Assembly (NCBI GenBank): GCA_016808115.1
Contig: JAEQBH010002438.1
Span: forward strand, 744,001 to 808,000
Direction of reading: 5' to 3'
From: Tetrastigma voinierianum
Taxonomy: Eukaryota; Streptophyta; Magnoliopsida; Vitales; Vitaceae
Length of the DNA: 64,000 bases
In this document: positions 34,450 to 46,470 of the stretch, one piece after another
Layout: each line of letters starts with the position of its first letter
Position numbering within the stretch: the stretch's first letter is position 1
Made by a program: the position numbers and the translations under genes
The notes under the pieces: model-generated
Database searches by the model: none
What the model saw: only the letters and a program-made list of their open reading frames with translations
What the model was told of the DNA's origin: nothing

Positions 34450-36239
34450 TAGATACATTTGTTTATGGTTTTACGCTGGTTATTTCTTTGTAGTAAAGTG
34501 CCAGAGTTTCATTCACTCGATTTTGTATGGTTTGATCTAGCTAAGGTTTAGAAGGACCAGTTGGAAATAGGCGTATTAAAGATCCACGATGCATGAAATT
34601 TCCATGCTACACATCCACACTTGATCTTTGTCGTTAGTTGCATTGATATATGTGATCATAGATGGGTCTAGTTAAGAAATATGTAACGACGATCGCTTTG
34701 GTTCTGTATTAGTTAAGTGGAGCCTTACCAAAAACTTTACAGGCCCACTTAATGTATCCATAAAACTGTTTGCAGTGATTTATATTTGAACCACTCAATT
34801 TATCACCTCTGCTAGAGTACCACAGATTTCCCTATTTGTAGGACGAGAATTGAAGTTAGTTTGTTTGAAAATTAGAAAATGGTTTATGTTAAAAATTAGA
34901 AAATGAGTTTAGTCTAAGACTTTGCAAGGATAGGTCATACAAATTATAAAATTAGATTTGGAAATCACAGATATCGTTCCTTGAAGTGGCCAAAGTTTTG
35001 GAGATAAATACCCCCAGCTACTCAGATCCACACTAACGCACCTCCTTGTAATGGTTTGGCTTGGAATTTAAAAGGCAGAGATAATCTATATTATATTTCT
35101 CTAATTAAAATAAAATTTGAATTAAAACAAATACAAATAAAGCTGAATTTGAATGAGTTCTGCTAGAAATGAACAGTAAGGGAACTATTGTGAAACTGAC
35201 CCGATTACGCATTATAATCTATTGATTTTCTCGATCACGATTTTGATTTGGATTTGTCGAGATGCCTAATAATGCGGCTTTGGTTTCTCCATAATTCACT
35301 AATTAGAGGGTCCTTTCTTCTTTCAAGACATGGATCCCAATCAGTTGTATGTGAGCCTCTGTAAAGATCATTATTTTCTTTCGATACTTCATACCCGTTT
35401 CTTAAGACTACAATTTCTTGCACCCCGATGCGGGCCATTCTGAAATCTACGCAATTGGTTGATGACTCCTCCTTTTAGATCTGATGGATTTTCCTTTCCT
35501 TGATTAGATCTCGGCTAACACGGGATCAAGATCTTTCATCATATTAGGTGAAATCTCTTATTATTTGATTGATAATAATCCTCTTGACCCGACTATGAGT
35601 GAATTGGAAATTTATCGAAGTGAACACTTTCAGGAGCTCTTTAGTTCTTGATAGTAGTCTAACATACACACAAATTAAATGTTCGAAGAGCTCTTAGGAA
35701 TCTCCATCTACCATTGTCACTGGGAGGGCCTCCTGAAATCGAGCAAAGATCACAGTCCTTGAAAGAGATTATTCGATACTACTAATATAGAGCAATTCAG
35801 TTCGAAACCTATCAATCTAAATAAATCCCCAGTCCAGGAAATTCTCTCGATTTATGCGGAAAAGGCTGGAACTAACTGATAGATCGGAGATTCGATTGGA
35901 AGTTGTGCTTCAGATCTTTGAATCTGATCAACGGAGTATTGATCAACGTCCTTTATGCTTGTAATGGCGAATTCGAAATTATGCGAACTTCATTAATTCC
36001 AGCGTAATTGGAAAAGTGATTGAACAATTTGATCGGGTTCCTGTTAAAAAGCAGTTCTTTGATTCCCGAGATCGAAACAAAAAAATCAAAAATGATTCAT
36101 AATCTATTCTAAAAATATCTGATGAGTCTTCTTCAATCCCCGAGGATCTGGGTTAGATTTGCTTCCTCCTAGCGTAAAGGTACGTATTTGCTCTGATTCA
36201 GTGATTGGGCACAGTTGAAGACTTATGAGTCGTTCCCCC
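34450..36239. other. CopA 3' leader remnant plus tract of unknown origin
   Basis: Up to about 34760 the sequence resembles the 3' untranslated part of related copia elements (compare the minus-strand 60.1-59.75 kb region of CopC). Beyond that it changes character. The minus-strand frame 35438-35235 (67 codons, basic) and plus-strand frames have no recognisable family. It is probably an insertion whose left edge is near 34.8 kb. Confidence 0.4.
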
Positions 36240-37672
36240 CAATTAAATGGCCCGACTCAACTGGTCGGTCGCGACTTAAAGGGCTTGTCGCGGCGAGTTT
36301 GCGGGTCATGACTAAGCGAAGTCTGTCATTGACTTGATTACATCACAACCTTCTTTGTTTTGTTTTTGGAAGTAGGGAGTGGCGACCTGATGTCTTATCA
36401 CGGCTTATCATTCTTTGAAGCCTCTTATTTTAGTTGTAGTATTGATTTCTTACAATAGCGACATAAGTTTATTACTATCCTTTATTCTTGTTGCGACTAA
36501 ATTTTCAGTTACGACATGAGTTTTGCCTAGGGTTTCTTCTTTCCTGCGGAATCTTTGTCCACGACGTAGTTAGTGCCGTGACGAGTTTGGTTGCCCGATC
36601 AGTTATGATTCTTGTTATATACAGCTTTTTTGGTCTCGGTATTTTGTGTGTGAGCCTCGATTCCATGCCGTGACGCAGTTTATCCTTCCCTTTCGCCCGA
36701 GTTACATTATCCGCGACTGGTTTTCATGTCGCGACCGATTTACATTACCCGACCGACAGTTCCCTTGTCCACGACCCTTTTTATGTTCGCGACATCATTT
36801 GTTTTATCTTTTGCTATTCGAGTTGCGACTCAGCTGGCGATCTGTTTAGTTCCTGTCGCGACGTGCGAATTTTAGGTCGTGGCCCGGGTTGTATCTTTCC
36901 TTCTTTGCACTTTACATCGCCAGCTTTAAAGGTGGAATTAGCGGCTGTTATCACGTTTTTAAATTCCCATCGCGCCAGCGACCTCATTTCCTCGATTACA
37001 GCTGTTTTACTTTCGGGTGGCTTCTATTTACGGGCGACTTCCAGAAAGTATGTCGCGGCCGAATGGTTGCCGCCCACCGCCTTTGCTTTTATTTGCGGTT
37101 ACTTCGCTGCCGTTGCAACATGCACCGCGTTGACTGGCCACCGTATCGTGACATGAAACCGATTAATGTGACCTCATTTGGTTTCTTCGGCTTATGTTGG
37201 TAAACGACAAATTCCTTGGGGAGACCTTTCCATTCATTCGCGACCATTCCTCGTCGTGACATCGATTATCTGACTGACCGAGGTTGTTTTTCTTTCGGTG
37301 TTACGACATACAGGCGATTGTCGAGGCAGAGATCTTTCTTTAGAGCCTTTTTACGTCTTATGGCACTGCTCTTATACCGCTGACTTTCGTTTAGCTGGAG
37401 CTTCTTTCTTGTCCGACTAAAAGTACTTTGTGCTGACTTAGTCGACATGAGTAGTCATTCCTTGATCGACACTTCGTTTTACTGCAATGACAAAGGTTTA
37501 TCTTCTTTGGTGTCGCGACCTCCCGAACGATCTTGCGACCGGATCTCTTTAGAGCTTTTCCTACGTCTCGCATCATTTATTGTGCGTATTCTTATACTTG
37601 GCCCACCCCAGTATCACGTCTTGTCGTGACCTCGATTCTCTGTCGCGACCTCACAAGTCTGTCATGACCTAG
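36240..37672. repeat. GTCGCGAC palindromic word array
   Basis: The perfect 8-base palindrome GTCGCGAC occurs exactly at 36268, 36728, 36855, 37512 and 37642. About twenty near-copies (cgcgacc, cgtgac, acgacat, ttgcgact) lie between them at spacings of 30-80 bases. Chance would give about 0.02 exact copies in 1.4 kb. The array ends just before a gtatatatatatc stretch at 37681. It is not obviously a tandem repeat, because the sequence between words differs. Confidence 0.7.
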
Positions 37673-37934
37673 CTGCCTTGAGTATATATATATCTTTTTC
37701 TTGCTGGAATTGCCAAGTCTGTTGTAAAAACCTGCAAAATATAAATTTGGTAAGGTTTCCATATTTCTATATAAAAATCGAAGTATATTGCCATATGTCC
37801 CGGAAAAATGGATTTAAAATCTTGGTTTTACTCATCGATTATTGGTTAATGGACAAGATTGTTAAAATATATTAAGTTTTGATAGAAAAACTCATGAGCT
37901 TATATAGTATACTTCACGTTTATAAAGTTATATA

Positions 37935-37953
37935 TATAGCCCAAGTGGGAGAT
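37935..37953 (+). other. CopA polypurine tract
   Basis: cccaagtgggagat lies directly before the LTR start tgttggag. AAGTGGGAGATTGTTGGA is the usual plant copia junction of plus-strand primer and 3' LTR. Confidence 0.85.
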
Positions 37954-38456
37954 TGTTGGAGAAAATTAAATATTTGGGCTTATATATTAAATAAGCATGC
38001 ATTATAGGCTATCAATAAAGTTAGGTTAATTAAAGTGATTAATTAGGTTTTGGGGCCTTAATTAATATATTATAAGGTGTGTGCATTTATGTGTAGAGAC
38101 AAGTGTAATTTCTATTTTTATGATGGGTTAAAATAGAAAATGCGAGCTTGATGATTGTTCTGAGCAGACGTATTGCTTATAAACGAACCGCGATTGACAT
38201 AAATGCGAGTCCCATGGTCCCAGTCCACCTGAAACACATTTTTCAACTCTTATTCCCATTATGAAGAAAGTTAAGACGCAAAAAGTGTAAAAGTGGAAGA
38301 TCATAAAGCCCCCTCATACTCGGATTACAATCATAAAGCTTTGGGCCTCTTTTATGGATTCGGGTACATAGCGAATCCAATGTTTTGATTCTTGATGATT
38401 CAATATGAATGATTATATTTGTGTGATGGTTTTCACATCATGAAACTAGTCTTAAA
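37954..38456 (+). repeat. CopA 3' LTR
   Basis: Starts tgttggagaaaat and ends at aaactagtcttaaa, about 503 bases. Its last ~320 bases match 20130-20453. The terminal CA seen in the 5' copy is AA here. Confidence 0.8.
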
Positions 38457-39011
38457 CTCTCAGCTTAAAAGAACAAATTCTCAACGAAATATGTATGATT
38501 AAGAAATTAACTTTAAGAATAAAATATAAGTTACAATGAAGATGACATGAAACTGAAAATATATAAAGAACTGTTATCAGTCATTTGAAGAACGTTCATT
38601 TAAAAAAAAAAGTAAATAAATTACAATAAATATGGGTGGTGGGATCGTTACACATTTGTTTCAGACTTGAAACCATAGAAACTAGAACATATTTATGCAA
38701 ATAATTTATGGCATACGAGGATAGAAGAAATGGGTATTGTGATTTATGTTAGATTGAAAATTTTAATTATTTTCCTAAAACAAATGTAAAGATTTCCTTT
38801 TAAAAATCAAGAATATGACGTATTAAAACCCTCTATTAAATTGTCATTGAACTATTTAACCCTATATTAAATCCTTAAAAAATGGTTAATTAAATTGAGT
38901 TGAATTAAATGTAGATGAAAAGCTGTGAAGAATAGTTTAGGAAGAAAATTTGTATTAATAAGGATTGTTTTGCAAGTAAAAAGTGTAAAACACATCTTAC
39001 TTTTATATATA
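38457..39011. other. Spacer between CopA and CopB
   Basis: About 550 bases of very AT-rich sequence with no gene or repeat I can recognise. It ends with the gtata target-site copy of CopB. Confidence 0.5.
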
Positions 39012-39016
39012 GTATA
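39012..39016. other. CopB target-site duplication (left copy)
   Basis: gtata immediately before the LTR start tgttaattg at 39017. The partner is gtata at 59052-59056 immediately after the other LTR ends in ccaaca at 59051. Confidence 0.8.
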
Positions 39017-39566
39017 TGTTAATTGTTACACTACAAATACATTGAAACGGGAAAAAAAAATTATAAAGGAAAACAAAACAAGGGATGAAGAACCAAAGAC
39101 ACCGAGTCTTGTGAGGAATCACGATTTCCTTAAAACAAATTCATCGTCTTCTTAGTGCCCAAAAAACACGACGACGTCTGTCTCCCAGGATAAAATGAAG
39201 ATTGAGCAGCACCACTGCACCTTGAAACCACTCCGACGAACTGGAACAAAGTTTGCTCTATCACGGGAGGGACAAGGAAGAATACTGAGGAATATAGCTT
39301 GGCTTCTATGGTGTCTCCCTTCTCGCGTTCGAGGCAACTCGATTCTTTATATGCGTAGAGATGAACTATGAACACATACATACATTCCGGATCATTTCAA
39401 ATTTAAACTAAAGAAATAAAACCTTATAAAATGGCATTAAACCATTTGTACTACCATTCAAACAATTAACCCCATAAATGGCATTAAACAATTTTTACTA
39501 CCGTTCAAACAATTAATCCCATAAACATATTTTTAATTTAATTCAAAATGGAAGGAAACTCCAACA
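39017..39566 (-). repeat. CopB 3' LTR
   Basis: 550 bases, from tgttaattgttacac to ctccaaca. On the minus strand it starts TGTTGGAG. Matches 58521-59051, for example agggatgaagaaccaaagac, cggagtctcgtgaggaatc-type blocks and ataaatggcattaaaccatt, which itself is present twice in a row within each LTR. Confidence 0.9.
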
Positions 39567-39579
39567 ATTCCCCACATGA
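39567..39579 (-). other. CopB polypurine tract
   Basis: The minus strand reads CATGTGGGGAAT immediately before the LTR start TGTTGGAG, the expected position for plus-strand priming. Confidence 0.75.
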
Positions 39580-40199
39580 ATAAAATTAACATCTAAGGAC
39601 AAGACCCTTGATTCCTCTCAAGTGATAGAGTGCAACGATTGAAACCTACATAGCGCAGGTGAAAAGTTAATTTTGAACCTTCCCTTGTAAAAAGCATGTT
39701 TACTCTATCACCAAACAAAAAGAGGACACGATGTCCTTGAACTGTTATGTCATTTGCGTTGAGGATGACATACGTCACACAGGAATCTTCCTAACATTTT
39801 TTAGTTCTCCCTTTTATGTTCGTTTTGGCCATGAACATATGCCTGGTTCTATAAGAGTTTAATAGGAATTGTGCCCTATTCAATTCCCTTTGAAGCAACC
39901 CCACTTCACTCTTACATAGGTGATCGCCTAACTAAGAGTAGTTCAGTTTAATCTTTCCTGACTTCCCATTGCATAGGGATCATTAAAAGCATAACTTAAC
40001 CTTCCTTTTACAAGCATCACTATTTCATCATAGGAATCCAGATAAGGAATACCCCATAGTAACTGGTGATCCAAGTTCTTACAATTTAGTCAGTTCCTTT
40101 CGAATCCCGTATCTTGAGATCTCTAATCAAGTAGGTTGGGTATCCATTGTATCGACTTTTTCTTTTACGGGCTTTAGTCTCATTCCCTTCAATGAATTT

Positions 40200-41200
40200 T
40201 CAACCAACTCTCTGTTTAACCCTTTGGTTAGCATATCCGCTATGTAATCCTTAGATTTGACATAATCTACAGAGATAACTCTAATTGAGAGTAGTTATCT
40301 AATGGTATTGTGTCTACGAATATGTCTAGACTTACCATTGTATATACTGCTTTATGCTCTACCAATAGGAGATTAACTATCAAGGTGTATGCATATTGGA
40401 GGCACAGGCCTTGGCCATCTTCAGATATCCCAAGAAATTTGGCAGAATCCATTCAAATTCTTCCTACATTTGTCTAGTGCTATAAACTCATATTCCATTG
40501 TGGATCTATCAATAACCGTTTGTTTTAAGGATTTCCATGAGACTGCTCTGCCTCCTAGTGTAAACACATAACCACTATGGGATTTAGAGTCTTTAACATT
40601 GGATATCCAATTGGCATCACTATATCCTTTAAGTACCGCGGGGTATCTTGTATAATGCAACCCATAATCATGAGTAAAACATAAGTATTTTAAAACCCTT
40701 GCAATTCCTTGCCAATGCATGGCCCCAAGACTACTTGTGTATCTGCTCAATCTATTGACTGCATAGGCTATGTCTAGTCTTGTACAACTCATTAAGTACA
40801 TTAGACTACCTATCACCCTAGAGTATTCTACTTGAGACACACTCTCTCCTTTATTCTTGGATAAGTGTAGAGTTACATCTACCGGTGTTCTGGCTATACC
40901 AGAGTTATCCTTATCAAACTTCCTAAGAATATTGTCAACATAATGTGACTGGCTTAGAATAAGTCCTTCTGATGTTCTTTTCATTTTTATTCCTAAAATT
41001 ACATCAACAAGTCTCATGTCTTTCATGTCAAACCTTGAGTTCAACATATTCTTGGTAGATGTAATCATCTTATCATCACTACCAACAATAAGCATGTCAT
41101 CTACATACAAGCACACAATGACATATCCAAGTTTTGTATCTTTGAGATACACACACTTGTCAAGATCTAATGATTTTGAATCCATGTGACATCATAACAT
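40200..41200 (-). pseudogene. CopB reverse transcriptase C-terminus and RNase H
   Basis: The longest open frame of the window (41185-40421, 254 codons) reads GYVIVCLYVDDMLIVGSDDK, with the catalytic YVDD intact. Then come VDVILGIKMKRTSEGLILSQ, GSLMYLMSCTRLDIAYAVNR, LKGYSDANWISNVKDSKSHS (RNase H aspartate), GGRAVSWKSLKQTV and STMEYEFIALDK. This matches Tnt1-type pol. The tail below 40421 is frame-broken, and the N-terminal RT half (41200-41750) is present only as scrambled frames. The high openness compared with GypA and ChrA suggests CopB decayed less. Confidence 0.9.
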
Positions 41201-41756
41201 TGCCAAATTTCTATGCCATTGTTTCGTGTCGCTTTAATCCATATAAGGATTTCACCAAAGCATGTGATATTTTTCTTGTCCCGGCGTAAAAAACCTCAGC
41301 AATTCCATGGTCTGAATCACTAGTAGGTGAGTTATTTCCCATGCAACAACTCATATTTCCCAACATAAACACTACCAACCCCATCTAGAATGATTATCTG
41401 ATAGAGAAGAGAGGCGCCAACCAAAGCTCTCGCCTTGTAGCCTGGATCATAAGCCCTGCTTCAGACTTGTCAATTGATCCATCTACTTTCCTTTTTCTCT
41501 TGAAAACACACTTGGAACTCAAAGGTTTACAACCTAGTGAAAGATCATCTAGTTCCTAAGTATGGTTATGTAGTATGGACTCAATTTCACTATTAATGGC
41601 TTCTTTCCACATGAGACCCTCTGTAGAGTTCACTGCCTCTTTATAAGTTCGAGGTTCCCCTTTGAGCATGTAAGTCAAAAAATCTTGACCAAAAGATTTT
41701 TCTACGCTTGCTCTCTTACTGCGTCTAGGTTCAACCTCACCATTATCATTTTCATC

Positions 41757-42164
41757 TTAAATATTTCCATTAATAGTCTCAAAAGCTCGTTTTGATGAAT
41801 TTGGCTCTACTTTGGATTTACATGGAAATACATCTTTAAAGAAAGATGCATTCCTCGATTCCATTATCGTGTTCTTGTAAATATCCAGGATATTCGACTC
41901 ATGAACAAGAAATCGATAAGAAGCACTGTTATGTGCATAACCAATGAAGATGAAATCAATAGTTTTAGGTCCTATTTTCACCTTTTTGAGTGGAGGTACT
42001 GCCACTTTAGCCAGACATCTCCACACTCGCAAGTATTTGTAGGATGGCTTTATTCCTTTCCATAACTCATATGGAGTCTTTTCTGCTTTATTTTTAGGTA
42101 CCTTATTCAAAAGGTAATTAGCAGATAAAATGTATCCCAGGTGTCTGTGCAGACTGAAACTCAT
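41757..42164 (-). pseudogene. CopB integrase C-terminal part
   Basis: The minus strand reads YLLNKVPKNKAEKTPYELWK, GIKPSYKYLRVWRCLAKV, then KIGPKTIDFIFIGYAHNSAS and YRFLVHESN. This is the standard copia integrase C-terminal region (KTPYELWxGxKPSxxYLRVWGCxAxV...GPKTxDCxFIGYA). It is separated from the catalytic core by frameshifts around 42165-42395 and from RT by another break. Confidence 0.9.
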
Positions 42165-42394
42165 TGATATTGAGATTTATCATTTCCTTTAGAGTGAGAT
42201 TCTTACACTCAACTACTCCATTTGATTGAGGCAAATAAGGTGTTGTGGTTTCATGTATAATCCTATGTTGAGCACAAAAGTCAACAAAAGGCGATTCATC
42301 TCACCACCTCAATCACTTTTCAACACTTTAATTTTCTTGTTGAGTTGATTCTCAACTTCATTTTTGTAGAGAACACCCTTCTCGCGCTTCATCC

Positions 42395-43012
42395 TTACTT
42401 TGAAGAAGTACACATAATGTAAAGATTTCGATAAGCATCATCTATAAAGGTAATAAAATATTTATTACCACCTCTTGTTTGTACAAGCTTCAAATCACAT
42501 ATATCACTATGGATTAAGTCAAGAGGTTCAATGTGTCTTTCAACACTTTGAAAAGATGACCTGGTCAGTTTTTCCTCAACACAAGTTTCACACTTATGCT
42601 TTTCATCAATTTGGAAAGTTGGTATATGATTTAAGTTAATAAATTTATGCAATATATCATAATTAACATGTCCTAATCTACCATGCCATAGATTAGATGA
42701 CTCAAGAATATAAGCAAAAAAACTAGCTTTATTCATTTCTAACTTAATGATAGTCATTACATTAAGATTCCACATGCCGCCACTCATATACCCTTTTCCG
42801 ACATACATTCCGCTCTTTGATAGAACAAATTTATCTGACTCAAACACCGACCGAAATCTATGATTATTCAGCAAAGAACCAAACACCAAGTTCTTACGGA
42901 TTTCAGGTATATATAAGACATTTGTTAGTGTCAACTCTTTCCCATAAGTCATCTTCAAGACCACCTTGCCTTGCCCTTTGATATCCGATGTGGCAGAGTT
43001 CCCCATGAACAC
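42395..43012 (-). pseudogene. CopB protease end, GAG-pre-integrase and integrase N-terminus
   Basis: A 205-codon minus-strand frame. GKVVLKMTYGKELTLTNVLY, IPEIRKNLVFGSLLN is the end of the protease/linker. LWHGRLGHVNYDILHKF is the pre-integrase HH motif and CETCVEEKLTRSSF the CC motif. LDLIHSDICDL holds the first integrase aspartate and KYFITFIDDAYR the second acidic block. It matches Tnt1-type polyproteins closely. Confidence 0.9.
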
Positions 43013-43239
43013 CTTTTCTCTAAAGTCTCAATTGGTTCAAAGGTGGAGAACATCTTCTTATCAAAACACACATGGCAAGTAGCACTAGTGTCAATCCACC
43101 ATTACTTGGGGTTAGACCCCACCAAATTCACCTCAAAGATTACGACTATGAGGTCAATGTCAAACACATCTTTGGTGATATCATCAACCACATTAGCTTC
43201 CTTGGTTTGTTCTCTGCAATTTCATAAATTAGAAGACTA

Positions 43240-44017
43240 GACCTTGCTTCCTTACCTATCAAGCATTTCCTCAGTGAACTTTTGCTTCTGAAACTCCTGT
43301 GTCCCAACTTAGAGCCTTTCCCTTGTTAATGCCTTTCTGAACTTGAACTTTGACCATGTTCCACAAAGTGCTAGACTTAACCTCATTGGGATTGTGAAGC
43401 ATTTTCTTTCTCGATCCTTATCATCTCTTCGATGCGAAGCCCAATAACGTAGACCTTCGATGCTCATCTCCTTTCTCTTATGCTTCGAGGTAGTTCTGAA
43501 GTCTTTCCAAGCAGAGGCGCTCAATAATAGATGCCACTGAAAAGTTTCACTAACATCATTCCTCAAGATGGATCTTATGGAGGATTACTTGAAGTCTCTG
43601 ACTCACTAACCACTGGGCCTTAGAATTTACCATTTATAATCGAGGAATTCCATTCCATCGATAAATCTTTTGGCCCCAACATCCCTGCTTTATATTTTCG
43701 GTCTAGTGATTCCTATAGCCCTAAATTTGCTCGTTTATATGTATATTATTATCAGATAGAGAATCAATCAACCCATTCATGACGTAGTTCCTGCACAGAA
43801 AGTCAGAATGTTTCCAAGCATCCACAACATTGATGACTTGGATATCATGCTCATCTTCTTTAAGCTTCGGAGCTTCTTCTGTCAAGAATCTTGCTAGATT
43901 CAAGGTTGTCAGGTAGAATTGCATCTTTTGCTGCCACCTTTTAAAATTAAGTCCATTGAATTTCTCTGGTTTTTCTCTAGGTGAGACAAAGATAGGCACA
44001 ATAGTAGTATCACTCAC
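43240..44017 (-). pseudogene. CopB gag
   Basis: The N-terminal frame (44017-43721) reads SDTTIVPIFVSPREKPEKFN, GLNFKRWQQKMQFYLTTLNL, ARFLTEEAPKLKED, then DAWKHSDFLCRNYVMNGL. This is a hallmark of Tnt1-type gag in many plants. A second frame (43566-43309) gives FRTTSKHKRKEMSIEGL. The usual ATG before SDTT is GTG here, so translation could not start normally. Upstream leader runs to about 44.17 kb and then meets GypB. Confidence 0.88.
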
Positions 44018-44173
44018 GGCGCTGCGCTAATAAATTTGAGTCGCACACAAGGCATTGACGGATGAATCACATTTCAGCTTGAATTCTCTGTTCTTATAGC
44101 CAAATGCATGATTCACGCCTTTTCATTAATATTACGCTAACTCTCATATTATATCAGTTTCATAGAATATGGC

Positions 44174-45360
44174 GATGTTGGAATCAAAAGGGCAGCTAAA
44201 AGACAAAAAACATAAATGTGGCGTAAATGACAAAAGCGCAGATACTATGCTACCGGGTAATGCCAGCCATTAAGAGACCCTTCGCCAGGCATAGCACTTC
44301 AATCGTAGCGAAGACCCCCTTCGCAGCTGAAGAAACTAGGAGACCGTGATTTTTAAAGGGTCTCGCCACAGCCAATAAGCAACCTTCGCCGCGATATACG
44401 AGGCACCCTTTTCCAAACTAGAACGCCAAGAACCCTAATTTTCTAGCTAATACGGGCCTCGTGTCCCAATGTGATAAAAGCAAGTACTCAAGCATATGAG
44501 GAGGAAAAAAATGGAGAATGAAGAGAAGAAGACAAGGAGAGTGAGATCAACAGAGACGGATTCGGAGAGAGATCGCAAAGACGACTTTTTCTGTAGTGCT
44601 TCCCTCAATTTACTTCATGATTCGAATTCTTCAATATGTAATGAATACGATGAATCCAATTCGCTTCCAGTGGTTTTGTCAACCCTAACCGCAGTTTGAT
44701 GGATTGATTTTTGGTTTTAACTTATTTGAATAATAGTATGAGTTCATATATTTGCTTTAATTCTGCACTTAATCACATGTTATTGTCAGGCTAACTGTGA
44801 CATGCTAAAGCTAGGCATCTGAGATTGAGAGAAGAAGATTTCTAAGGACATGGGTAAAGCAACACTTGGGTAGTCGAAGAAAAGAGATATTCCAGCTCGT
44901 AAGTGTGGTGCACCTGGTTTCACACATTTCTAAGCGCTTTCTGAGTTGAGGTCAAGTGCGTAGATGCACACATCACACTAGCGTAGATAGGCAAATATAT
45001 CTCAAGAGAGAATATTTCAGAGGGAAAGATCAACCTCTCCAACATAACTCATATGAAACTTCTCTAATAAGTCCATACTGAATTGACATCCATCCAAGGG
45101 TCGCAGAGACGTACAAAACCTCAGCATCCCATCATCTATAATTTAGTAAAACTAATTTTCGCTTGTCATTAATTCAAGAATTTAGCTGTAATTGGCCTAT
45201 GACTAGATTCACATTGTCAAAGCTATTAGTTTATTCAACACGCTTCTTGTGAGGGAATGACACTTAACCTAATTACCACACTACATGAACTCTACAGATA
45301 CTTCAAGGCCACGAAGTCCAAGGCTTTCCATCTAATCTACTTACCACTTTCAGCCCATCA
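44174..45360 (+). repeat. GypB 5' LTR
   Basis: The secure part is 45190-45360, which matches 53869-54038 (attcaacacgcttctt, cactacatgaactctac, cactttcagcccatca). The part from 44174 is inferred. It has the CTTCGC/GCGAAG word cluster at 44280-44390, then aaccctaattttctagc and a degenerate TATA-like gtgataaaagc at about 44472, in the U3-to-R order seen in GypA. This left part has no visible match in the 3' LTR region. Confidence 0.6.
44280..44390. repeat. CTTCGC/GCGAAG word cluster in GypB LTR
   Basis: CTTCGC at 44280, 44319 and 44384 and its complement GCGAAG at 44308, within 110 bases; several near-matches (tctcgcc, ccgcgat) lie between. The same words recur upstream of ORF2 at 51313 and 51426. 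Confidence 0.65.
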
Positions 45361-45366
45361 AGTTTT

Positions 45367-45384
45367 TGAAGCCGTTGCCGAGGA
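45367..45384 (+). other. GypB primer-binding site
   Basis: tgaagccgttgccgagga, against the Athila-type site TGGCGCCGTTGCCGGGGA: 15 of 18 bases match. It begins six bases after the LTR end. Confidence 0.8.
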
Positions 45385-46129
45385 GAAGTTTAGTGTTGAT
45401 ATTGACAATCGTGCCATAGATAGTACTTTAGACCAATTTTACTTTCTTTAGTTCTTCTCACTTATTGATCATTTTCTAATTTTTCTATTTTTTACTTTTA
45501 TTCCTGGTTTACGTGTTCTCCTTTATTGCATCCGTGTTGTTATTTGGTCTCGATCTCATACCTGTGATTTCAAGAAAGTATTTAGAGTAAAGTAAAGACA
45601 AGATCACAGGCACTACTTCATTAGATCCTAACTGGGGAACGAACATTTCATCAATAATGAGAAGCTCAAGGTGAACCCGCCTCGACATCATGCAAAGACT
45701 CAAGTAGAGATGAAGGACGTATTCAGCAATGTGGATGAACCATATTAGGAGGTCGCACTGCATAATCATGAAACCGCCACCACACCATTCAGACAAATTC
45801 GATAATCCTGACATGCTACTCGAGGAGTTTATGGTACACCTACAAATAAGGTCACCACACGCCATCACCATACAAGCCGAACAACTTTGAGCTATAGGAG
45901 TAACTTTGCAAATCTTTCAAATAATATCTGATTCCATGGGCTACTGGTAATTATCTGAATGCACATTTGACCCGGCTTTATTGAAGTGCGTGGTACGATC
46001 AAGTATAATGGGAATTAGCGAGAAGAAGCTCTCGGCCCCGCCGGCTATTCCCATTGTCATAGCGTCCCGGGCTAAGCCTTTGGTTGACTAGCCCGACCTC
46101 CGGATTCCATTACCTAGTGGAATGACTTG

Positions 46130-46470
46130 AGTGCTTGAGAAATTCCGACCAAATTTTCCCACCCTCGAATGGCTCGGTGGTGTAGGAAATTGCCATTGAG
46201 CGTTTGAGGGGAGAACCCTGGGTGAGGCTTGGGAGGAGATTTCGCGAGCTGCGAGAGATGCGCATCACGGATTAACTAAGTGGATGCGGTGCACATGACT
46301 ACAATGGTCCTAGCGGTCGCTAGGACAATCGTGGCGCCTCGGCAAAGAGTCTTTGTGATGAAAAAAACCACGAGATAAAGCTATGAGATCTTGGAGGACC
46401 TGGCCATATCTGTCAGTGGCCTGAATAGATGCGACACACAAAAACATAGCGAGGAGCGACACGGAGGTTC
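46130..46470 (+). pseudogene. GypB gag C-terminal region
   Basis: Frames in series read GEAWEEISRAAR, then CGAHDYNGPSGR, GASAKSLCDEKNHE, and ILEDLA with QWPE. They fit the Athila-type gag end (EAWERFKELLRxCPHHG...FYNGL...DAASGGxxMxKxxxEAYELLEDLAxNxxQWP). The gag core expected at 45.9-46.1 kb is not readable. Confidence 0.65.

Larger units (their letters stand above)
20030..38456 (+). mobile_element. CopA: Ty1/copia LTR retrotransposon with nested insertions
   Basis: A copia-type LTR end with primer-binding site tggtatcagag at 20456 and a matching LTR at 37954-38456 preceded by a polypurine tract delimit the element. Its coding region is at 30.5-34.4 kb in copia order (gag, protease, integrase, RT, RNase H) on the plus strand. 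The total of 18.4 kb is far longer than a normal 5-6 kb copia. The excess is explained by the chromovirus ChrA at 20.78-29.80 kb in the leader and an unexplained ~2.9 kb tract at about 34.8-37.68 kb. All coding parts are frame-broken. Confidence 0.82.

Noticed and set aside
35235..36120. Possible organelle (plastid) DNA insertion
   Set aside because: Composition and phrasing looked plastid-like, but I could not match it to any plastid gene. Left as unassigned.
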